From the NCBI GenBank assembly GCA_003864495.1, contig ML133394.1, positions 372,001 to 436,000 of the forward strand: 64,000 bases of DNA, read 5' to 3'. The notes beneath the pieces are model-generated. The model had not been told where the DNA came from and made no database searches. It saw only the letters and a list, made by a program, of their open reading frames with translations. Below, piece after piece: positions 1 to 12,300 of this stretch. Source of the stretch: Nemopilema nomurai (Eukaryota; Cnidaria; Scyphozoa; Rhizostomeae; Rhizostomatidae). Within the stretch, counting starts at the first letter, position 1. Each line of letters starts with the position of its first letter. The position numbers and the translations under genes were made by a program.

Positions 1-779
1 TTATACATAAGATCAAAGACTTACCAATATCTGATCCCTACTGATCATTACTCGCGGTGTGCCTAGGGCTAAAATCCAATCTTGATTTGAAGCATTTCAG
101 CATCCATTACCTGTAAATTACATCTGTTTACAAGCGGTTTGGTGTTAGCGTTACTTGCTAAACATTCAGGTAAACACTTTGAGATAACTATAAATTGGAC
201 AGTTAACTTATCCCTCCTCTCTCTCTCTTTCTTGCTGTAGGTTGCCTAGTGGCGGAATAACATTTTGAAAAGCTTCTTCAATCACGTAAAAGGCGTCGCG
301 GCTTGATTTCTGCTTTTCAATTGAGGAATTCGACACGAGAATAATCCAGTTCACCATGGGAGCGCCAGAAACGCATAATTTATTATTCGTATCACTTTAG
401 CTGGTAGTTTGTCTTCCAATTGTCAAAGCGCGTTAGCTGTGTATTAAGACATTGTCTGCTTAGATGTAATCCCGCCTTGTCTGCGTGTAAATGGCGCTGC
501 AGACGTGCCAGATAGGGTGACCCTTTATTATGAGAACCCAATTGCGGAAAGGGAACAAGCCTAACCCATGACAGAACAGAGCAAAAGGCCTGCTAATATC
601 ATGATGTTATGGATGACCGACCATGAATAGCTAATGACTTTAGATTTGCTAAGAGCATTATCTTTTCTTTTATATTATTTTGCTTTATGGAAAATTCTCG
701 CTAAAGAGTCGTATTGACAACAAAAAAGGTCTCAATGATGGCTTCAGGCGCACGCAACTGAGGATATGTTTCTGTTACT

Positions 780-1290
780 TCGTTTTAAAATGTCTACGTT
801 TTCAAATTTGCCCGTTTTTATTGATATTTTTATTCTACTGCTTCCATTACTCTCATTTCGCGATTTTTCCTCGCAGAAAAACACAGGCGTGTCCACAGCC
901 GCATTTGTCTTCCCTCTGTTTGGCCTCAATGCGCTTCTTACGTTCTTTGTACACCAAAGCAGTATATTCCACGCGGAACAAGGCTATATGCGGTTATATC
1001 ATTATATGGGTTATTGGTTATATGCTGCGATCAGTTACTGCCACCGAAGACGCACCACTTTTGTAGGATAAAAGACGATTCCGATTCCGAATTCTGTTGC
1101 TGTTGTTGTACTATTTTCTAATCGCTTTGTTTTTGGTCTTTCCACTGAAAACGATCCGTTTTCAAATTATCCCGTTACCAAATCGCTCCGTTCTCAACAG
1201 CGCTTTCAAATGCCTCCGTTTTTATGCGTGTCAGTAAAACGTAAAGTCCAAAGCTCCGTTTTCATTTAAACGGAGTAACGGAAACATGGA
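780..1290. repeat. Degenerate CCGTTTT-rich repeat, possible MITE remnant
   Basis: Words such as CGTTTTCAAATTTGCCCG (near 790), GATCCGTTTTCAAATTATCC (near 1154) and CTCCGTTTTCATTTAAACGG (near 1253) recur, the last being self-complementary in part. Short inverted-repeat DNA elements in invertebrate genomes often carry such GAAAACG/CGTTTTC words. No clean terminal repeats or target duplication could be delimited, so this is only a suggestion. Confidence 0.3.
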
Positions 1291-3179
1291 CTAAACTGAG
1301 TGAAGTATTTTAGTGGAGACCTCTTTGAGGCAAACATCGTTTATCAGTGAACGTTTCTTTTGCTGCGCAAATCTCTTTGGGGACCAAGGTTACTGTCCCG
1401 TGATCCTCCGAACTGAGTAGCTTCTATAAAGCGGCTGATAGCTACCGCATCAGCATTGCACCCTCACAAGATGGCAATATGGCGGTAGAGACTCAGATTC
1501 CATCATCAATAATACAATTGCCGCCAGCAAAACCCTAGATAGGCTGATTTAATAGAAAGCTTTTCAAAGATGGTAAGCTTTGCCGAACAGTTCATTGATT
1601 ATCCTGTTTGAAACAATGAGTTCTCCAAAGTGTGCGCTTGAGCCCGCCTGCCTTCATGAAACTTGGGAAGTATGGATGGAATTATCAATGAGTCACCCAT
1701 CTCGTGATATGGAAGGAAGATCCTTTCTTCGTGCTCCCACACATCCAGCCTGAGCCCCGAAGGTGTTATTCTCGATGGATTGCACTTTTCTCGAAATTTT
1801 TATTGCAGTCAGAAATTTAACTCAACGTCAACACAGACATTTACGAAAGCTCATACTTTATGTTTAATATTGATATTCTAAGCAGTTAGAGATTAAGAAT
1901 TATTTTAAGATGGTCTTTGGCCTATTACTTCCTAGTAGGACTTGGCGATGTTTACGGGGCTTTGATTTTACCTTGTCAATATTAGTGAATACCCCATGCC
2001 GAAAAGGTTCCACAGAGAGCAAACATCATTTCATGAGAAATCATTTTACTTTTTTCTTCATAAGAATACCCAATTTTTTGCCGAGCCTCAATTTCCTTAA
2101 AAATGTTCGGTTTTGAGCCTGGGATTTTTTCAAGTTATTCTTACCAAACACTAGGTATAAATTCGCCTTAAAATCAGTGAAAAAAGTGAAATCTTTTTTA
2201 ATGTGATGCTTCATCTTAAAGTTCAACAAAAACAAACAGAACAATAATTTTGATATTGAAATACGATCATAATCCAAAAGCATTATTCCAACCCCACGAC
2301 AGTTATTATGCTTTTGGAGAAAACTCCGATTACGGAGAAATTTTAGTCTGGATGAAGGTTTAATCTGGCTTAATTCTTTAATTTTAGCATTTTTAGCCTC
2401 AAAATTTTTATAGACTTCATTCTTACAAAAAATTGTGTAGGTAGGAAAGACCATTTGCACAAAGTTTGCCACCCAAATTTCTCATGGAGCCTAATGAAAA
2501 CTAAAAATGTGAATGAAATCATTCTTAAAGTAAGGAAAGGAATTACTGTATGAAATTGTAGTTCTGTTACAGAATCAGTTTGATTTCAAGTCACCAGTGG
2601 CAGAAAACAGGAGACGGAGAGTTAAGGCATGCTGCCAGTTGGAATGACGAAAGTAAGAGCTTTAAAATTTGTTTCCTTTTTACAGCATTTATTTATCCTT
2701 CAACACCATTTTCAGTGAATAATATATATACGGCGAATAACATATAGGAAACTTGCTACTTAGGGCTCTAGATGACCACAAAATGCTCAATACTGCGATC
2801 CAAAGAGTTTCACGAAAATTTTCTGTCTCACGAGATAGCCCTCTGTGAAATTAGCAATTGCTCAATATCTTTTACATAGAAATTCGTCCATTCTGTATTT
2901 TCTCTTATTTTGCAACTGATTATGTGATATTTTGCTCTTGTAACAAGTTTTTGTGCAGCCATTAAATAATGGCCTCGACATTTATGAAACCTTTTGGAAC
3001 CTTATAAGACCTTTTCAATGGGACTGGCATGTAATCAAGAGATGTTAAAATTATCGTCAAGGTAATGAAGAAGAAAGAAGTTTGTGATAAAAATAAGCCT
3101 TTTTATTTTAGCATCTTGCCCCTTCCCCTTCTCTCAAATGCAAACCGCCTGGAGTTTCCCCAGTCGAAAGGTTTCATGG

Positions 3180-3193
3180 GTTGCCATGGTATT
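3180..3193 (+). promoter_or_regulatory. RFX X-box-like site upstream of ECT2L-like gene
   Basis: GTTGCCATGGTATT lies about 115 bases before the proposed start codon. It matches the first half and spacer of the RFX X-box (GTTGCCATGGTAAC type) and differs in the last bases of the second half. RFX sites are common upstream of ciliary genes; the link to this gene is inference. Confidence 0.35.
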
Positions 3194-3305
3194 ATACTGT
3201 TTGAAGCCATTGTTGATCACAGGGGACTGTAAACATGAACTCGAGGCGGGAAAGTTTGGGTAATCAGTGCTCGAAACCACAAATAGATAGGAATGCAAGA
3301 CAAAC

Positions 3306-6300
3306 ATGGAAGTAACAACATTGAGTGATATAAATGGGATAAAAGCAACAGCAGGAAGAATAGCCGGGACAGAGTATCCTTCTCTTCGTTCCTCAAGAAT
3401 CAGGCAAAGCCGAGGAAGAGCTCTGAGTGGAAGCTGGTCCCATGTCCGCAGGGCGTTAGCAAATGACAGGGTCAGAACTCAAATGTATATTTAATCTTCT
3501 CAATCGAATGCATAACCCAGTATAAAGTAATTGATATGATAGCAACAAAGCAGATCATTGCTAAATTCTTTACAAAAGGAGCTATGCGGGAGTGGATAAG
3601 TCGCAAAGGGCTCGCGAGCTGGCCTTCAAAAGCTGAGATTAACAGGTCTTTGCTAAGCTGGAGAACAATTACCTGATTACCAGGCCGATTGAAAAGAAAG
3701 GCGCAAGCATTTCGTGTACTGTTAACAGGCCTGTAGATTAGGGCTATGCTTAAAGGCTTGATTGCTTCGTGATCAGCCAAAACACGAACATACGTTTTAT
3801 TGTTTGAATAGCCCTGATTTGAGTTCGTAATAATTTAGCAATCTACTGGAGTTTTGCATAAGAAATTTTCAATGGTCGTTTATTATTCACAAAGGTTTTT
3901 CATAATCTGCAGTTAAAAGTCTTATTCCTTCAACATTTTTCTCATTATTTGCCTCTGGAATTTTCGTTGAAATACACCTCTGTGCATAATATTTATTGCA
4001 GCTATACAGTGAGAGAACTAAATCTACCATTGAGTGGGTGAGTTGACTTGATGCTATTTCCATGAAATTTTGTTAATATGCTGTTAAGATTCTTATACCA
4101 ACTCTTTTTCCACAACTCTTTTGAATACCCCACTTGCCCATGCTCTTTGATTTGAATCAATCTAATTTTGGCTCTCTCATTCTTATATGAAATGGTAGAG
4201 AATAAGTCTTCTTTGAAGATTTTTTTAATGCATGTGAAATTGGGCTGTCACACTAATATCTAGTATTCTTCCTTCTGTTTATAAAGTTAATAGTTTTCAT
4301 AGTTATAATGATCACACTGAATTATTTACTGTTTCATGCTGTCATTTCAAGAGGGAAATCACTTCCTTGTATGCACAATTTTGTGACTGATTTTCCGACT
4401 GTCTGGCGGTGATTGACTTTAAGGCCTGCAGTAATGTAGATTTCATTTAAAGGCAGTTATCATTGAAATTTGAAAATCTGTTGATATTAAACTAAGCCAA
4501 GAATTATATTGGTCAACCTGCTACATTTTCTAGTACAAATTTGGTGGGAATTTAGCTAACCCTAGGTATCCCCATAGATACATGCCACAGTTCTGTAATT
4601 ATAAAAAAATTATTAAGTCTAAAGTGAGAAAATAAAAGAGTACTGTGAAATCAAATGATAGGATTTAATCCATTTTGCATAATACTGTCTAGACAAGAAA
4701 TTTCATTTCTGAATCTATAAAGAGAAGTCACTTGTTTTGTTTTCTTCTTGCCACCATATGCATTTCTTGAAGAAAGTAGCTAAATTTATCGATGGCTGAT
4801 TTTCGGTTTATAAGATATGTTTGGGACTCATCTCATTTGATGTTTGGGACTCATCTCAACGCTGTAAATTCTTCATAACATTGCTACGGAGATGTACTGC
4901 TAAAGAGCTGGCATACATTGAAGGATGGTTTGTACAGAGATCACCAATTTTGAGACAGGACTTCACAACAGTATTGCCAAAATGGATCTCACTTTACATT
5001 TTTTCCTTTTTGGACCCAGAAAGCCTTTGTAACGCAGCCCAGGTGTGTTGGCATTGGCACTTTCTTGCTGAACAAGATGCCATCTGGATGCCAAAATGTG
5101 TCAGGCTTGGATGGTTGCTGCCAGTTTTTCCAAACAAAAAGGAGTATGGAGCATGGAAGCTTCACTACATACAGTGTGTTAGGAGTCTAGATTATAAAGT
5201 GGTAATTATGGAGTTTGTACTTGAAACACCCAAGCTATGCAATATTCAAATCTTATTTCTTCCTGGATACTTTTAAGCTAAAGTTAGGTTACATTCTGAG
5301 CTTTTAAGCACATGTTCAGTAGTATTTATAATGTGGGTTGTTTGCAACGTCTCATGTTCTGTTTATTAACCTACGATATTGTGTACAGAATGTAACAGTC
5401 CTAACCCATATGAAGAAGATAACACTTAGCATTACATATTTATCTAGGCATAGTCAGGATCCTTCTTTAGCAGATCAGAATTTGTTGCCTAAGTTATTCT
5501 CGAAGCTCTTCAAAGACCATAACTTGATTCCTGCCAAGGATTGCCTGCATAAAGCCTGTAATGTGTTATTTTTTCTACTTCAGTCTGCTTACAGAGTCAG
5601 AGGCTTCCCTAACAGTAATACTTTGGCTTCAATGGAGGAGAATTTCATGCTGCCATCTAATGATGACAATGAATCTGAGCATGAATATGATGATTTTACT
5701 GAGTTTGATGAATATGCAGCTGTCCATGGTAAGCCATAATAGAAAAAGAAAGATATTGATTTATTTATGAGGAATGCTGCAACTCTCTGTGTGGTATTTG
5801 TTACTACTTGTGGTAGCATGTATAATTGGTATTTCACATAGTCAATCTATTGTAATAAAGGTCTCTGAATTAGCCCAAAATTTGGATATAGATCTTTTTC
5901 GTTCTCCTGACTGTCAAATTTGTATGTTGAACATATTTTTAGCACAAACCAAAGATTCCATTCTTATTGATTTTATCCCTAACTGGTTCAAAATTATAAA
6001 TGTTCATCCCCTGTCTGATCCAGAAAGGTGCCCAAAAATCTTCCATTTTCACTAGCTTCTTTGCAACATTCTTCACAATGAAATGTGGTTTACAACAATT
6101 CTTGTGTGCTTTAATCTCTCAAATTTGATCCCTTAACTGTTATTTCAGTAATTTTCAATGCGCTTCACTTTTCAATGCTTTCTCAATATTAGAATCTCCG
6201 AGGCCACCATGGCAGATGACTGGCAAAAACCCTGGCCTATTGAAAAAAGATTTCCTGTCAACTTTGAGCAAATCCACGACAAGTAAGCCAAAACCTCTCG

Positions 6301-9300
6301 AGTCCAACAACAACAACAACAAGGCAGGCCACCAGAGAAGTAGAAGTGTGCCTGCTGATTTCAACAGACCAGCCACTCTCAAATTTGGACGCCAGCTATC
6401 GGTAACACTATTTCCAAGAACATATTGGCTGTACAACACTGTGCAATTGAAGTTATTTCAGTACTTATTGAAATATGCGACAATCTCTTCACTACCCCCT
6501 ACTCTTTCATTAATGAATTGTAATCTCTGTAAAGTGAGTCTCGTGCTTCTTCGCCAGGGTCTCCAGAGTCTCCTTTGATATTTCTGTATTTGATGCTTTC
6601 CACAGGGAGGAAGAACTAGTCAACAACAATGGTCAATTTTACAGAACAGCTTGACATCAAAACGGCGCACGTTTGCCGATGTATCGAAAAAGCTATTGCA
6701 AAAGAATGCAAGTAAGTTCTGAACAAAAGACAAAACTGACGTCTTCTTTCGTGAATTTTGAGAAATTTTATGCTTCTAACAAAGGTATCACACTAGAAAT
6801 TTAGAAAGTTAGGAAACAGTCACTTACTCTCGGTATCTTTCGTACTTCTGTCAATCTTCAATGCATTAAAATCTTTCAGAAGAAAAAGGCCAGCATACAA
6901 TGGAAAGCCGGCTGAAACAAAGTGCAGGCTCTCTTTATAAAACGAGGTGGGTGCCCCTTTTTCTTAAAGCACCTGGTTGTATAATATCGTTATGTTCCTT
7001 CTGATTATGAGAATTCTACTGGAATAGCAAAAATACCTGTTATTCATGGCAGCAACGTGACATGCTCTTGTGAATTTATGTCGTATTTATAGATCGAATA
7101 AATATTGTCGATTACTGATCAGTTTTGCCGGATGATTTTCGTCGATGTGTTTTTATTACTCGCTCCTGTTTACAGCGATGGACAGTCTCCAATACCAACA
7201 ACACTTGTTATGTAAATCTCATGTTGTTATGATAGGACTTTATAAAAGTGCTTATGTGAAAGGACATCATATTAAGTATGCAGCCACTGTGAAAAATCTC
7301 AACAAACACACTTTCTTAGAAATGGAATTTTGGTTGAGAAACTGTGCTGCTAGATATGTTATGTAATCGTAATAATTCAAGCACAATTATTTATCTAGAA
7401 CAACCACCAGAAAAAATCCAAATCAAGCTGAAATTAATTTACAGAGCTTTCTCTTCAACAGTTGATTTTCAAAGATTGTTATCATAAAGCCGTTCATTTT
7501 TTGAACACTTAAAACTATGCTATGTTCTTGCTTGTTTCGGTTTTCAATACCTTTATAATATATTGTTTGTTTCCAATTCCAGGCGTGCACTTGAAAGCAA
7601 AGCCTTTCATTTGTCTACAATGGACGATTCAAAGATACGAAATGACTTTGTATATGACCAACCAGTGGTTCTATTCGTGTCATCAAGAATGCCTTCTAAG
7701 GAGGTGAGACTCATTTCTTGAACGTGGCTCAATTTACTTTTCCTTTGATGCCTGGCATAAGAAGTTCTGGCATTGATTGTAGCATTGAATTGGCCGTTAC
7801 ATACATGGACTAAACTTATTTCCTCTTTTTAAAACCAGTGACAGAATACTACGCTAAAGATGTTAAGGATGAACAGTAACTCTATTAAAAAGTATTCACA
7901 AGTGAATCAAAGTGGTGTTTTAAGACCACAGACGGAGCAAGCAGTGTGCTGTTGTAAAGGGAACCCTTCTTGGAATATTTTTTGCAATTGAAGTAAAAAA
8001 AGCTTTTGTGCCAAGAATAGAGGTAACTGTCTTCATGTGTCTGCTTAAACTGACTTTAAAGAATTTTTTGTTTTAGTTACTTCTGGATTGTACTCTGTTT
8101 GGTATTATCGCGATTTCATACGATTACGAAGGGACGACCATGGATGACCTTATCACGAAGCTCAAGTTGAGACTCTCTGGCAGATTTGCAAGGTGACATC
8201 TCTTTTTTCTTTCTTCGATTTGCTAGAGAATGAGAAAAATTGCTGCGAGGAAGCGCAACAATGCGAGGAAGAAAAGCTTTTGATGCAAAAGCTGGAAGAT
8301 TTGATTTTAAGTTATTGATAGGTTTTCAAATTTTATTCGCACAGATAACCTGTATGAAGTCATTTTGATTTCTTCCCTGTTATAAGGCGCTGCTTGTTAT
8401 TGAACTCTTATACATTTTATTCACGTCACTATATTGTTATCTCTAGTAAGCTGTGATGCTATCTAGTCTTCCACTACTTTGATTCTTCGTGACTGATTCA
8501 GGGCTCTTTTTCTAGTAAATGAATTCAGATTATGTGCTAGCATTAACTCTTTCATTTCGTGAGCCTTTTTCAATAGCATCGGCTAACCCCGCTGAAATGC
8601 AGACAAAAATGCTTGATACATCATATAATAAATGTTTTGCCTTTGGGGCTGACAAAAGTGAAGTCCTAAAACTGCAACTTAAATGTTATAGCTTCTAGTA
8701 GAAACACTATAGCTAATATCCTATCAAAATTTCGAAGTGATCCTTATGGCGCTTAAGTAGCCCCGCAAACGTTTTAGGTGCGTTGGCTTTTGTTTTGATG
8801 GTGATAAGGCGCAGGGCACAGCCAACATTGTCCAAGGTATGAGAAGCTAAGTTCTTAATTTCTACATTGTTTCATACATGTAATACCCCTCTGCATTCTA
8901 GTCCGTGGTTATTTTCAAGCCCTAGTTAGGTTCTTAGGCCTGTCTAGATACGATGCGGCTGGGTTGAACACGAAGTACCAGTAGTGTCTTTCACATCTGT
9001 TATTGTTGATCCAGACTTTGGTCATTAACATCGCCGTCGGCAGCATGCAGTGGTATATTTCCTTGTTCAGGTTGTAGGGGATTAGATTATTCTGCTTTAA
9101 AATTAGAAGTGGAAACTTTTTCTTATTCTAGGTGCAACGCTATCTTTGGAAACTTTGAGCCAGCCTGAAATGCGAGAATTCTGGAGGCAGCTTTGCACTC
9201 ATATTGCTGAGAGCAAGGATGCGTGCATCGACTTCTTCTGGCCCCTAGCGGCGTCAGGTCTGCAAAATTCAATTTGGCTTAAGCAGTTAAAACAATATAC

Positions 9301-12300
9301 TGTCACTGAAAAATGATGACGTAACTTTATTCGTCAGTGTTAGCATATTGACTTACCTGGCATAAAATGTCTACTCAGTTGTTTTTGGTGCAAAGATTTT
9401 TCTTGTAACCTTTTTCAAGTGAAAAATTTCTTAAATTATTTGCTGCTATTTGACAACTTCAAGTTTTTCTTTTGATCACACGATCCTGTTTTTACGTGCC
9501 TGCTACGTTAGTCAACCGGTCTTTTAACTTTAACTTTAATGCCAAAAATATTGTAACGCCTAAGATAAATGCTTTATATAATCAAAGCTTTTACAATACT
9601 TTCGTTAATATCTGCAATAACATCCATCATTTTGTTTAACATATAACACCTAACATGTTTTTCGCTTTTATGTCCTATACGACAAAGAACTAATTCTTGT
9701 CTAGCCACTAAATTTAAAGTTATGTTTGATCGTATATGCAGGCTACTTCATACTGTAAATGCCGCCATCTTGTTTCTCTTCACTTGCGTCTCACACTGCA
9801 ACATGCAGAGAACCTACAATCAATCTAATGTGTTCCACTGTGAATATTTTCAGAGAATGGAACTGAAATCCTAGAAGAACTGTCCCAAGCTTTTGGTATT
9901 CCATTCTCATCTCCGGCTGGTTGTGATGGCTCGTTTTCTCGCTGTAAGTCATTCCTTACCCAGTTTCATTCACCAATTACCAAAGTTTTATATTACGAAA
10001 CTAATATACCTCAATCAGAAAACATAACAAACAAAGACAATAGAATCACGATATTGTATTGTAATCATACTCACGTTTATAGCAGTGGCTTATATACACA
10101 TAATGTCTTGTAAATGATTATTATTGTGCATGATCTTTGAATAGGAACACTGTTTTTAGACCAGTGCATTTCTTTTCAACTTTATACGATGAACCTGTAA
10201 CATTTGCAAATTTTCACAATTAATAGTCCGTTATAATTATTTTGCCAGATCTTTCACCAAAGCATACGTATCAAATCAATGAAGCAGGGAATAGTAAGAT
10301 GTATTGCCTGTTAGTTCTTTGTTTGATCTTACCTGTTTTTAAGAGAGTTATTTAATCGATTTTAGTGGAAACGGAATGGTTCAATTCGACTCGAAAGGAA
10401 AAGGCACAAGAGAAGTACTTCAAAAAGGACAGAATATTGCTTTGGACGAGGCACTGTGAATATCTAGAGGTCGGTGGAAAGCTTTTCTGAAGATGATAAT
10501 TGAAAATGCACCAAGAGGCAAATAATTAGCTGGTAGCATTATTAAAAAAACCCAAATTAAGACTCGTGTCTAGGGCATCAAGTCCCTTCGGCCTAGTAAC
10601 TCAAAGAATTTTATGCACAGTGTTTTGCCACTAATTTGCTTGTTTTTTTATTATCTTGTTCATTTGGTTCATATGTTTTTAAGTACTGGTCAGAAGGCTC
10701 TCGTGTGTTGCTTGTTTGTACGTATATTACTAGTGATACTTCCCCTTGAGAACATTGTTAGAACGAATGATCAAATGCAATGATCCTCAGTTCAGTATAC
10801 ATGAAAGTGTTACTAAGCCTTCGCATTTGTTTCATAGGAGACAATGGGTTCTTTACAGTGTTCTTTAAGAAACCATTTGCACCAGGAACACATTGGAATA
10901 GCCAATACAGTCATCGGTAGGAAGATGGTTCGGTTTTGTCTACCTACAGTCAACGTACCTGTATTCTGCTTTGAATTGAAGTTAATTTACTTTGCCATTA
11001 TTTCATGAAGTTCGGAAAGGAATCTATATAGTTGTCTGAGGCAACGCTAATCCAATTCTCTTCATTTACTTTTTGTGTCAAGATTCTAAATTTGTCCATT
11101 TCCTGAGAAATCTTGACCTTATTCGTTTCGATTTCACGTCACTTGAACAAGCCATTAGTTGTGCCTTCTAATCAAAACATTTTTCTACATAATCATTAAG
11201 AAAGATCTTTCTTTTGGAATTTATAGGGAATCTTGCGGGGAAACTGCTGAAAGTCGCCGATGTATCTGAAGTTGAAAAGTTGTGCAATGCGATTTCCTCT
11301 CTTTTTGCATCAGATTCTCATTTATTGTCAGAAGAAGAGACAACTGTAAGTTTATTTGGTCGTTTTGAAAAATTCTGTTCTTTAGCCACTGTGCACTGAG
11401 TGTTTTTCATTCTTTACTAGAATGGGTTATTTTTGCGATTACATTTGAGGTAGTAACGGATTGGAAGGGAAGAGAGTTTTCATTTCATTTTCATTTAGCA
11501 AAACATAATGTTTTCCATTTGGGTTTTCATTTTAGTGCTAGTTAATCATCAACAGTTAACTAGTGCTAAACATGCTATGCTGGTAAAACTTTGATTGATG
11601 ATATTCACCCTTTATATTCTGGTTCCTGCCACCCAAGACTCTAAGGTTCTTTGCGGCTAGTTGAAAATTCTAATCCAGTCCACTACAGCCAATGTGCATC
11701 AGGTCTGCATTCACAGCATAAACTGGTAGTAAGAAACGTGACCCCATCTTAAAAGAACCGAAATAAATAGTTTCCCAGGTCTACATTCACAGCATAAACT
11801 GGTAGTAAGAAACGTGACCCCATCTTAAGAGGACCAAAATAAATAGTTTCTCAGGTCTACATTCACAGCATAAACTGGTAGTAAGAAACGTGAACCCATC
11901 TTAAGAGGACCAAAATAAATAGTTTCTCAGGTCTACATTCACATCATAAACTGGTAGTAAGAAACGTGACCCCCATCTTAAACGGACCGAAATAGATAGT
12001 GTCTCCGCTTATTACAAGTGTGTAGCAAGTCTAGGCCCCAATGATGATTCCTTACTTAGCCACATTTTTCTGACGTCATCCCCTTTTTAGAACCGTCTTC
12101 GAGAAGTTACGCAAATTATTTCTGAGCGAAATGCAACTGGTGCCGAAGAACCTGGGGACTTAAAAGTACGTATCATCAATATTTGAGTGCTTATTTTTCC
12201 ATAACTGTTATTCTTCTGGTTTACTGTCAAGCACCAGAAATCTTTTCCATATTTTGAGAGTAATTCTGTAGGCATCAACATTGTGGGAAAGGATTGTCAA

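Larger units (their letters stand above)
1..3305. other. Non-coding region upstream of ECT2L-like gene
   Basis: No open frame here looks like a conserved protein, and the longer ones lack splice-consistent neighbours or recognisable motifs. The stretch from about 780 to 1290 has repeated CCGTTTT and TTTTCAAAT words and is listed separately as a degenerate repeat. Sequence just upstream of 3306 presumably holds the promoter and 5' untranslated region of the ECT2L-like gene. Confidence 0.6.

Noticed and set aside
1..110. Minus-strand segment between an AG near 111 and a GTAAGT-type donor near 25
   Set aside because: Good splice consensus, but no frame stays open with a recognisable protein. 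It might be an untranslated exon of a gene to the left, which cannot be judged from this window.
680..1071. Overlapping open frames of about 100-130 codons
   Set aside because: Hydrophobic low-complexity translations in a repeat-like AT-rich area, no splice-compatible partners and no recognisable motif.
2041..2472. 143-codon minus-strand open frame
   Set aside because: Lys/Phe-rich composition from AT-rich DNA, no domain, no neighbours that splice to it.
11701..12003. Could the 76-bp repeats be a CRISPR-like array?
   Set aside because: The units are contiguous with no unique spacers and lie in an intron of an animal gene; this is a minisatellite.
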